Of a stretch of DNA of 5,866 nt, positions 1 to 4,649 are shown one piece after another. The stretch is from Promethearchaeota archaeon (GTDB taxonomy: Archaea; Asgardarchaeota; Lokiarchaeia; Sigynarchaeales; SOKP01). Location: positions 1-5,866 of the forward strand of contig JAEOTV010000053.1 in the NCBI GenBank assembly GCA_016839635.1. Reading direction: 5' to 3'. A model generated the notes under the pieces. That model was not told where the DNA came from. It did not search any database and worked only from the letters and a program-made list of their open reading frames with translations. How positions within the stretch are numbered: position 1 is the stretch's first letter; every line of letters starts with the position of its first letter. Both the position numbers and the translations under genes were made by a program.

Positions 1-6
1 AAGGGT

Positions 7-128
7 GACTCCTGCCCTACGAGACGCAAATAAGCGTCAAAACAAAATAGGGGGAGGAGGGCGAAATCAGAGTGTAAGAATTTACACTACCAAAAGACAA
101 AAATCCAGGGTGTAGGCAGGAGTCATTG
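7..128 (+). ncRNA. Candidate structured RNA of unknown family, closed by a 13-bp terminal stem
   Basis: Seen: positions 7-16 (GACTCCTGCC) are the exact reverse complement of 115-124. After one bulged C17 the pairing continues with 18-20/112-114. Inside are two perfect hairpins: 23-27/34-38 (GACGC/GCGTC, loop AAATAA) and 71-77/82-88 (AGTGTAA/TTACACT, loop GAAT). The unpaired linkers on this strand are A-rich, as in folded RNAs, and a purine-rich tract (50-61) lies between the hairpins. The block is clearly richer in G+C than the surrounding DNA, a known hallmark of functional RNA in AT-rich archaea. T6 follows at 129-134 and would end a plus-strand transcript. Only 6 nt precede the stem, so no promoter is visible and the true 5' end may lie outside. 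I could not match it to tRNA, 5S, SRP, RNase P or a riboswitch class I can recall. The alternative is a short mobile element with inverted termini. Confidence 0.5.
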
Positions 129-134
129 TTTTTT
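129..134 (+). terminator. Oligo-T terminator after the structured RNA
   Basis: A T6 run starts 4 nt after the 3' strand of the terminal stem, and a second run (T7, 148-154) follows as backup. Archaeal RNA polymerase is known to stop on oligo-T in the non-template strand, so this fits the end of a short plus-strand RNA. Without the stem it would be unremarkable in such AT-rich DNA. Confidence 0.4.
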
Positions 135-314
135 GATTATAGTTAAATTTTTTTGATTTCTTCCTATTTTGTTTTATTTAAACTTAAAATTTTTTTGAAT
201 TTTGTTTAAATTGAGTTTTTTTATTGATAGATTGAATTTAAATTTTTATCCTACATTTAATATATCATTAAGAGTTTATAAATTAAATCATTATAGTTCC
301 TAAGTTAATTTTAG

Positions 315-323
315 TTTAAATAA
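315..323 (+). promoter_or_regulatory. TATA box of the small membrane-protein gene
   Basis: TTTAAATAA matches the archaeal TATA consensus. Start-site spacing of about 26 nt would put transcription initiation near 345, leaving a leader of roughly 35-40 nt before the ATG at 383. The surrounding DNA is so AT-rich that chance matches are expected, hence the moderate confidence. Confidence 0.4.
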
Positions 324-343
324 AAAATAAAATCAAAAGATGA

Positions 344-358
344 ATTAATTTAATTAAT
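344..358. promoter_or_regulatory. Perfect 15-nt dyad at the predicted transcription start
   Basis: ATTAATT-T-AATTAAT is a perfect inverted repeat with 7-bp arms around one central base. It sits about 26-40 nt downstream of the TATA box, across the expected start of transcription, where archaeal repressors often bind. The sequence uses only A and T, so it could be chance. Confidence 0.25.
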
Positions 359-382
359 GGATATAAAAAATATAGGATGATA

Positions 383-769
383 ATGTCAGATAACGGAGTA
401 GAACAAACTGTAGGGAGACCAGAACCAGAATTTAAGATTGATTTTATAATAATATTATGGATAATCGTTGGTTTTATCGTATCTTGGGTAAATATGTCTA
501 TCATTTCAGAGTCAATGATGATTTGGTCATATTTAACAATAATTTTTACGACGATAATACCTACAGTGATTATTGGGTTAAAGAACCGATTTTGGGGGTA
601 TGGTTATTTGATTGGATTTGCAGTGGCAGGAATTCCGTTCTTGATCATTGTTGATCTCTTTATAGGAGGGTATACATTTGCAACAAGTTTATTTATTTTC
701 ATTATATTGTGGTTAATCTTTTGGAAAGCTTGGAGGTCTCTATCTTCAATTAAACAAGTAAATAACTAA
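383..769 (+). CDS. Small four-helix integral membrane protein, unknown function
   Basis: This 128-residue protein is not recognised as a named family. The first ~20 residues are polar and probably cytoplasmic. Four hydrophobic segments follow, at about residues 20-37, 44-65, 71-93 and 95-115, and the protein ends in a short basic/polar tail (KAWRSLSSIKQVNN). No catalytic motif, cysteine pair or transporter signature is visible. Helix 3 is glycine-rich (GYLIGFAVAG) and helices 1 and 4 are rich in Trp and Ile. I chose the ATG at 383 over the one two codons earlier (377) because AGGA at 374-377 then lies 5 nt upstream. The gene has its own TATA box and is convergent with the zinc-protein gene, 31 bp away. 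It is a real gene by length, composition and promoter; its function is unknown. Confidence 0.75.
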   Translation: MSDNGVEQTVGRPEPEFKIDFIIILWIIVGFIVSWVNMSIISESMMIWSYLTIIFTTIIPTVIIGLKNRFWGYGYLIGFAVAGIPFLIIVDLFIGGYTFATSLFIFIILWLIFWKAWRSLSSIKQVNN

Positions 770-779
770 AAAAGATCTT

Positions 780-786
780 AAAAAAA
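780..786 (-). terminator. Oligo-T terminator of the zinc-protein gene
   Basis: On the minus strand a T7 run begins 14 nt after the TAA of the zinc-protein gene, and a second T-run (773-768) overlaps the end of the opposing membrane-protein gene. Between them is the palindrome AAGATCTT (772-779). This fits oligo-T termination in archaea. Confidence 0.4.
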
Positions 787-800
787 TTTGAATAATAAAA

Positions 801-1007
801 TTACATCAATACTAAATGCTTACATTTTATGCAGAGTTTTGCCTCTTTTTTTGCTTTTTCAGCGCATTCTAGGCAATATTTTGTTTTACAATTAGGGCAT
901 GTATAAATTTCTCCTTTTAAATTCCCTTTATGAAAAAGACAAAATTTATCATTAAAATCAACTGAAGGTGGCAATACTGGTGGAGGAGGTACCTTTTTAT
1001 TACTCAT
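801..1007 (-). CDS. Mini zinc protein with cross-brace Cys/His pattern and proline-rich N-terminus
   Basis: This 68-residue protein (69 if the first of two adjacent ATGs is used) has two parts. The N-terminal ~18 residues are proline-rich (KKVPPPPVLPPSV) and probably disordered. The rest holds four metal-binding pairs, numbered from the first ATG: C24-x2-H27, C38-x2-C41, C46-x2-C49 and C60-x2-C63. That makes eight ligands, enough for two zinc ions. The order suits a RING/B-box-like cross-brace, with pairs 1+3 and 2+4. The segment YTCPNCKTKYCLECA is typical of small zinc proteins that I associate with Asgard archaea. Possible roles are protein-protein contact or a ubiquitin-ligase-like scaffold, but no E2 or ubiquitin gene is nearby, so this is inference. 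The gene stands alone, convergent with the membrane-protein gene. No good ribosome-binding site precedes it. Confidence 0.8.
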   Translation of the reverse strand: MSNKKVPPPPVLPPSVDFNDKFCLFHKGNLKGEIYTCPNCKTKYCLECAEKAKKEAKLCIKCKHLVLM

Positions 1008-1065
1008 CATGTCACGTTATTTCATAATTTCTTAATTAGAATTAATTAGGTCTTATTAAGATGTT

Positions 1066-1073
1066 AAAAAAAA
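1066..1073 (-). terminator. Oligo-T terminator of the ACT-like gene
   Basis: A T8 run on the minus strand starts 30 nt after the TAA of the ACT-like gene. It is preceded by the short palindrome TGTAATTTACA (1085-1075). The fit to archaeal oligo-T termination is good, but the hairpin is very weak. Confidence 0.45.
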
Positions 1074-1102
1074 TTGTAAATTACACTATAATTTAAGCTA
1101 TT

Positions 1103-1564
1103 TTACAATAATGTAGGAATATCTTCAATCATAACACTTATAACATTTGCAACAGACATAAACTTTTCTGTAATAATATCAATTGTTAGTTCCCCAGCAT
1201 CAACCATATCTCCAATAAGATACGTTTCATAGAAGCATTTTTCCATTTCATAACATAATCCGGTTGTATGTAGTATCTCTTTACTTAAATTCAAGTCATT
1301 CAATACATTAGATATTCCTTTAACGAGATCTGGTGAAAATTCTTTGAGTTTCACAAGGATTTTTTTAATATTTTTATTTTTTGTGGGAAAACAGCTTATT
1401 TTAACAACATCTTCGCGAGAAATAAAGATTAATAAATAATAGGGTGAATCTAATATTTCTTCCTTAATTTCAGATGGAAAAATAGGATTTTTACTAAGTT
1501 CATCATTGTTTATAATTAGACCTATTGAAATTTTATTTTTTTGAGTGCTATTGTCTGTTTCCAT
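1103..1564 (-). CDS. ACT-like small protein, possible ligand sensor
   Basis: This 153-residue soluble protein has no signal peptide or membrane segment. From about residue 43 the predicted order is strand (43-49 and 52-60), long helix (64-92), strand (96-104), strand (107-117), helix (126-138), strand (139-149). Residues 52-149 thus give the beta-alpha-beta-beta-alpha-beta order of an ACT domain. Such domains usually bind amino acids or other small effectors. The ~40-residue N-terminal extension is polar, and no catalytic domain is attached, so it would be a stand-alone sensor or subunit. Two cysteines (C104, C110) flank the turn between the middle strands. An upstream TTG (1573) is also in frame, but the ATG at 1564 is preferred because the strong TATA box gives a leader of about 25 nt. 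The fold call rests on predicted strand order, not sequence identity. Confidence 0.7.
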   Translation of the reverse strand: METDNSTQKNKISIGLIINNDELSKNPIFPSEIKEEILDSPYYLLIFISREDVVKISCFPTKNKNIKKILVKLKEFSPDLVKGISNVLNDLNLSKEILHTTGLCYEMEKCFYETYLIGDMVDAGELTIDIITEKFMSVANVISVMIEDIPTLL

Positions 1565-1611
1565 AATAATCAAAAACCTAAAGATAATTAAAAGTTATAT
1601 TTGCGTAAGCA

Positions 1612-1626
1612 TATATAAAGTTTTTT
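1612..1626 (-). promoter_or_regulatory. TATA box and BRE of the ACT-like gene
   Basis: Reading the minus strand, TTTATATA (1619-1612) is a perfect archaeal TATA box, preceded by a purine-rich BRE-like stretch (AAAAAAC, 1626-1620). Initiation is expected near 1589, about 25 nt before the ATG at 1564. This is the best-looking promoter in the window. Confidence 0.6.
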
Positions 1627-1782
1627 TATTTTTATTTTTTTACACGTTTTATATTGGTTGGTTTTGTTATATTTTTCTTTAATTAAAAGCTTATGATTCC
1701 TCTTTACTATGGATTCTGGTATTACTAAGATAATATTTGTATTTTATATCAATATCTATTTTTCATTATTTAATATCTCTAA

Positions 1783-1792
1783 TATATATAAA
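1783..1792 (+). promoter_or_regulatory. Possible TATA box of the longin-like gene
   Basis: TATATATAAA lies about 24 nt (centre to A of ATG) upstream of the ATG at 1811, which would give a leaderless or near-leaderless transcript. It competes with the ribosome-binding-like GAAAGG just downstream, which would be useful only if transcription began further upstream. The two signals disagree, so the confidence is modest. Confidence 0.35.
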
Positions 1793-1798
1793 TTAATT

Positions 1799-1804
1799 GA
1801 AAGG
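1799..1804 (+). promoter_or_regulatory. Ribosome-binding-like GAAAGG favouring the start at 1811
   Basis: GAAAGG ends 6 nt before the ATG at 1811, a usual Shine-Dalgarno distance. No such motif precedes the longer in-frame ATG at 1709, so this supports the shorter protein. Confidence 0.4.
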
Positions 1805-1810
1805 TTAATA

Positions 1811-2308
1811 ATGGATTTCCAAAATAATTTTAAAAAAAATGAAAACAAATTCGGATTTAAACTTGAAAAGTATACTTCTCAAGAGTGTAGGTTTCATGCG
1901 TTATATTTTATTGATTACGAGACTGGGGCTTTACTTGTAAGTAACCGATATACGGATAGTTTAAGTTTTTTAAAGGATGACTTAATCTGTAGCTTTTTAA
2001 ATGCAATAAATTTATTTATTAATGAGGTAAATGAAGGGGCCAATGAAGAGCTTCAAGAAATCAACTTTAGAGGTACAAGAATTTTATATGAAAGAGAAGG
2101 AAGACTCTTAGCTATCGCGATTACTAAAAAGACCAATTTACAAATAGAAAGAGGTATTTTACGAGAAATTGTGGAAGATTTTTATATACGATTTAAGCAT
2201 CAGATTAATAATTTTAATGGTGAAGTATTTCCTGCAATACTTGACTATAAAAAAAGATTGAAAAGTATGGACTTGAACTCTTTATTCAAATTTGATATTC
2301 ATATTTAA
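1811..2308 (+). CDS. Longin/roadblock-like domain protein
   Basis: This 165-residue protein is soluble and is nearly all one domain. Predicted elements: paired strands 29-36 and 38-46 (ALYFIDYETGALLVS), helix 55-75 (DDLICSFLNAINLFINEV), strands 81-87, 88-95 and 97-105 (RLLAIAITK), then helices 110-134 and 138-150. This strand-helix-three-strand-helix order matches the longin/roadblock (profilin-like) fold. That fold is abundant in Asgard genomes, where such proteins are thought to act as scaffolds or regulators of small GTPases. No GTPase gene is in this window, so the partner is unknown. The frame opens at an ATG at 1709, but those 34 extra residues are low-complexity and hydrophobic, and GAAAGG supports 1811. 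The gene ends 4 bp from the stop of the convergent repeat-protein gene. Confidence 0.75.
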   Translation: MDFQNNFKKNENKFGFKLEKYTSQECRFHALYFIDYETGALLVSNRYTDSLSFLKDDLICSFLNAINLFINEVNEGANEELQEINFRGTRILYEREGRLLAIAITKKTNLQIERGILREIVEDFYIRFKHQINNFNGEVFPAILDYKKRLKSMDLNSLFKFDIHI

Positions 2309-2312
2309 TTCA

Positions 2313-3695
2313 TTAAGAAGAGTTTTCTATATTATCGTCTTTTTTAAGTTTTTCAACTTTATCTTTAAATTTTTCCACTATATGTTTCGCATCAGTTTTT
2401 ATTTCAATCCGTTTTTCGTCAACTTCTTTTTGTTCTTCAATTTTTTCTGCGTGTTTTTCTATTGTGGTAAGAATTTTCTCACTTGCGATTTCTAAGTTCG
2501 GATGGAGCGATGTACGTTGTTCATACAATTCTCGTTGTTTTTCAATTCGAAAAGCTTTTTCACTAATAGATTTTTCAATTTTCTCTCCTGTTCCATCAAT
2601 ATCTGCATGAATGTCTTTACGTTGTTCATCTAACTCTCTTCTTTTTTCTATCATAAATGCTTTCTCTCCAATTGATTTTTCAATTTTTTCTCTTGTTCCA
2701 TCAATGTCTGCATGAATCACTTTGCGTTGTTCATCTAACTCTCTTCTTTTTTCTACCATAAATGCTTTCTCACCAATTAATTTTTCAATTTTCTCTCCTG
2801 TTCTATTAATATCTGCGTGAATTCCTTTGCGTTGTTCATCTAACTCTCTTTGTTTTTCAATTCGAAAAGCTTTCTCACCTATAGATTTCTCTATTTTCTC
2901 TCCCGTGCCATCGATATCTGCTTGAATGCCTTTACGTTGTTCATCTAATTCCCGTTGTTTCTCAATTCGAAAAGCTTTCTCACCTATAGATTTCTCTATT
3001 TTTGCCCCAGTTCCATCAATATCTGCTTGAATGCCTTTACGTTGTTCATCTAATTCCCGTTGTTTCTCAATTCGAAAAACTTTCTCACCTATAGATTTCT
3101 CTATTTTTGCCCCAGTTCCATCAATATCTGCTTGAATGCCTCTACGTTGTTCGTCTAATTCCCGTTGTTTCTCAATTCGAAAAGCTTTCTCACCTATAGA
3201 TTTCTCTATTTTCTCTCCCGTGCCATCGATGTCTGCTTGTATTCCTATACGTTGTTCGTCTAATTCCCGTTGTCTTTCAATTCGAAAAGCTTTCTCACCT
3301 ATAGATTTCTCTATTTTTGCCCCAGTTCCATCAATATCTGCTTGAATGCCTTTACGTTGTTCGTCTAATTCCCGTTGTTTCTCAATTCGAAAGGCTTTCT
3401 CACTAACAGATTTCTCTATTTTCTCTCCCGTACCATCAATATCTGCATGTATTCCTATGCGCTGTTCATCGATTTCTCGTCGTTTTTCAATCATAAATGC
3501 TTTTTCATCAATAGCTCCTGAAATCTTATCCTTCCCCTTTTCAAATGATAATTTTCTTTCTTCTTCAGTACTCTTTAAATAAGCCTCTCTCTCTTCTTTT
3601 TCTTTCCTATAAAGTTCATCGACTACCTTCTTTTGTTGTTCTATTTCTTCTTGAGATAAAGGTTTTTCATTTTCACCCAAAATTCTCACTTTCAA
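2313..3695 (-). CDS. 35-residue tandem-repeat, highly charged helical protein, unknown function
   Basis: This 460-residue protein is not a family I recognise. Residues 1-60 are a charged helical head (EKEEREAYLKSTEEERK). Residues 61-410 are ten tandem 35-residue repeats, 411-445 a degenerate eleventh, and 446-460 a polar tail. The consensus, in two parts, is SIGEKAFRIEKQRELDEQRK and GIQADIDGTGAKIEK. About 16 of 35 residues are charged. There is no signal peptide, membrane segment or cysteine. A length of 35 equals five heptads, which suits an extended helical rod. The DIDGTG segment probably makes a turn in each unit, so helical hairpins are also possible. A cytosolic scaffold or filament-like role is inference. 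The frame has no ATG before the repeats: candidates are TTG 3695, GTG 3689 and TTG 3680. The TATA box places initiation close to 3695, which suggests a leaderless non-ATG start. The start is therefore uncertain by a few residues. Confidence 0.8.
   Translation of the reverse strand: MKVRILGENEKPLSQEEIEQQKKVVDELYRKEKEEREAYLKSTEEERKLSFEKGKDKISGAIDEKAFMIEKRREIDEQRIGIHADIDGTGEKIEKSVSEKAFRIEKQRELDEQRKGIQADIDGTGAKIEKSIGEKAFRIERQRELDEQRIGIQADIDGTGEKIEKSIGEKAFRIEKQRELDEQRRGIQADIDGTGAKIEKSIGEKVFRIEKQRELDEQRKGIQADIDGTGAKIEKSIGEKAFRIEKQRELDEQRKGIQADIDGTGEKIEKSIGEKAFRIEKQRELDEQRKGIHADINRTGEKIEKLIGEKAFMVEKRRELDEQRKVIHADIDGTREKIEKSIGEKAFMIEKRRELDEQRKDIHADIDGTGEKIEKSISEKAFRIEKQRELYEQRTSLHPNLEIASEKILTTIEKHAEKIEEQKEVDEKRIEIKTDAKHIVEKFKDKVEKLKKDDNIENSS
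2361..3515 (-). repeat. Eleven 105-bp tandem repeats coding the 35-residue units
   Basis: Ten full units occupy 3515-2466 and a degenerate eleventh 2465-2361, with no indel in any unit. Adjacent copies are almost identical in the middle: 2926-3030 and 3031-3135 differ at one base of 105. The outer units (R1, R8, R9) share FM(I/V)EKRRE and IHAD, while R2-R6 have FRIEKQRE and IQAD; R7 mixes the two (FRIEKQRE with IHAD). The last units (R10, R11) diverge strongly in their second half. This pattern shows recent expansion of the centre, by slippage or unequal recombination, with older copies at the edges. Confidence 0.95.
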
Positions 3696-3718
3696 AAAAT
3701 TTTTGGAAATTTTTTTTT

Positions 3719-3726
3719 AAATATAA
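3719..3726 (-). promoter_or_regulatory. TATA box of the repeat-protein gene
   Basis: The minus strand reads TTATATTT here. Its centre is about 26 nt from the TTG at 3695, so transcription would start at or next to that codon. A further candidate (TATAAAA, 3780-3774) would give a leader of some 50 nt. Confidence 0.4.
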
Positions 3727-3790
3727 TATCAAAATTCCTATTTAATAATTTTTATGTTTAAACCATAAATAAGTTTTATAATAAAGAAGG

Positions 3791-3829
3791 AATATTAGGC
3801 TTTAATTAAAAATATTAGCTTTAATATTA
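3791..3829 (-). terminator. AT-rich repeat and hairpin after the helical-protein gene, possible terminator
   Basis: Just downstream of the TAA of the 249-residue protein, the minus strand can form AATATTA (3828-3822), loop AAGC, TAATATT (3817-3811), running into a T5 stretch (3812-3808). The segment 3811-3829 is also an imperfect copy of 3791-3808 with a 20-nt offset (AATATTAGGCTTTAAT and AATATTAGCTTTAAT). The stem is all A-T, so a terminator role is tentative. Confidence 0.35.
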
Positions 3830-3830
3830 T

Positions 3831-4580
3831 TTATTTAATAGGAATCGGCTCAAATGAATCATCTTGCATATATTCCATAAGACTTTCCATTGTTAATTTC
3901 ATTGTGAGCATTTCTATAACTTCTAGCTCCAATTTCTTTGATTTTTCTGAATCTAAAGCCAAATTATGCATAGCAATTAAATTTTTAAATTCATGTTTTA
4001 AATTATCTCTTAACTCATCTTGCTTATTTAAGTTGATAACTTGAGTTTCTAACCATTTATCTATTTGTTGTTTAATTTGAATATCTACATTATTACCTTT
4101 ATGATAAGTCACTTCAACTTCATTGAGATTCTCTAAATTATTAAGATATTTTTGATCTTGGTACATTGGTTTAAGTAATATTCCAAGATTCATGACCAAA
4201 GGTTGTTTTTGCAGTTTCTCCAAAGACCCTGTTAAGAATTCTAAAACCTGATCTTTTTGTGTTATTTTTGAATAGTTAATGTATTGCTGAACAAAATGCA
4301 TAATTGAGTTTTTCATTAATAATTCTTCAAAATCAAAGATAGATTCAGGCTTAATTTCAAGTGTATTATTAATACAAGTGTGTAATGAATTCATGAAAGG
4401 TTTAATATCTTTAAACATTGAGAATTTTTCCACAAAACTCAGAATATCACCTAAAATCTCGAGTTTATTCTCATCTGGTTCTGTTTTATAATAGTGATTG
4501 ATATTTTGCTCCAAATCAATATTCTTATCAGGTATCGATAAAAGTTGCTTTACATCAGAATATATGGAAGTGAGATCCAC
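3831..4580 (-). CDS. All-helical hypothetical protein, 249 residues
   Basis: Not recognised. The protein looks soluble and almost wholly alpha-helical, with no signal peptide, transmembrane segment or clear catalytic motif. Amphipathic helices are visible at about residues 38-58, 60-72, 83-105, 108-125, 165-185, 188-209 and 215-240. The last two (RDNLKHEFKNLIAMHN and LELEVIEMLTMKLTMESLMEYM) could form a hairpin or short coiled coil. One short strand-like segment (VEVTYHKGNNVDIQI, 155-169) interrupts the helices. The frame has no early ATG. GTG at 4580 is the only usual start between the upstream stop (4589-4587) and the conserved-looking body, and it has no ribosome-binding site. A TATA box 26-30 nt upstream suggests a leaderless transcript. 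It lies 135 bp upstream of the repeat-protein gene on the same strand, so a functional link is possible but unproven. Confidence 0.7.
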   Translation of the reverse strand: MDLTSIYSDVKQLLSIPDKNIDLEQNINHYYKTEPDENKLEILGDILSFVEKFSMFKDIKPFMNSLHTCINNTLEIKPESIFDFEELLMKNSIMHFVQQYINYSKITQKDQVLEFLTGSLEKLQKQPLVMNLGILLKPMYQDQKYLNNLENLNEVEVTYHKGNNVDIQIKQQIDKWLETQVINLNKQDELRDNLKHEFKNLIAMHNLALDSEKSKKLELEVIEMLTMKLTMESLMEYMQDDSFEPIPIK

Positions 4581-4604
4581 AATAATTTAATATCCACTTC
4601 AAAA

Positions 4605-4614
4605 CTTATAAAAA
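4605..4614 (-). promoter_or_regulatory. TATA box of the helical-protein gene
   Basis: The minus strand reads TTTTTATAAG. From its centre the expected initiation point is about 4583, next to the GTG at 4580, consistent with a leaderless transcript. It lies between the DUF362 oligo-T end and this gene. Confidence 0.45.
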
Positions 4615-4641
4615 TTCTTTTTTAATAAACAAAAGTAGTAG

Positions 4642-4649
4642 AAAAAAAA
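4642..4649 (-). terminator. Oligo-T terminator of the DUF362 gene
   Basis: The TAA of the DUF362 gene (4652-4650) is followed directly by T8 on the minus strand, with no hairpin. This is the form expected for archaeal oligo-T termination. It separates this gene from the next one, which has its own TATA box. Confidence 0.5.

Larger units (their letters stand above)
135..376. other. AT-rich intergenic region and leader of the membrane-protein gene
   Basis: No open frame of credible length is seen here. It holds several T-runs, a repeated AATTTTTTTGA (146-156 and 187-197) and an 8-bp inverted repeat, ATTTAAAC (176-183) with GTTTAAAT (204-211). Its right part carries the TATA box and the dyad annotated separately. 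A seven-codon frame, ATG 357 to TGA 378-380, overlaps the first ATG of the next gene, but nothing shows that it is translated. Confidence 0.5.

Noticed and set aside
7..124. Mobile element (MITE-like) reading of the inverted termini
   Set aside because: The flanks AAGGGT and ATTG show no target-site duplication, and the internal hairpins with one-strand A-rich linkers fit an RNA better. It is kept as an alternative, since only 6 nt of left flank are visible.
7..124. tRNA, 5S rRNA, SRP or RNase P RNA
   Set aside because: There is no T-loop GGTTCGAATCC-like motif, no SRP GGUGA/GNAR loop and no RNase P core, and the length and stems do not fit 5S.
357..380. Seven-codon upstream frame overlapping the first ATG of the membrane-protein gene
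   Set aside because: It is too short to judge, has no ribosome site, and such frames are common by chance.
316..504. Minus-strand open frame of 62 codons overlapping the membrane-protein gene
   Set aside because: It is antisense to the start of a better-supported gene, and its hydrophobic content mirrors the AT-rich leader.
1709..1810. Longer N-terminus of the longin-like protein from the ATG at 1709
   Set aside because: The extra 34 residues are Ile/Phe/Tyr-rich AT-driven sequence with no ribosome site, and GAAAGG plus the domain start support 1811. A signal anchor cannot be fully excluded.
2361..3515. CRISPR array
   Set aside because: The 105-bp repeats are contiguous with no unique spacers and are entirely coding.
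2466..3515. EF-hand or dockerin repeats based on DIDGTG
   Set aside because: The ligand spacing after the glycines does not fit the 12-residue loop; it is noted only as a possible turn or weak metal site.
3136..3582. Plus-strand open frames across the repeat region (translated repeats with RCSSNSRCFSIRKAF)
   Set aside because: They are the antisense of the 105-bp repeat, which stays open because the unit length is a multiple of three. They have no promoter or ribosome site, and the cysteine/serine-rich product is implausible.
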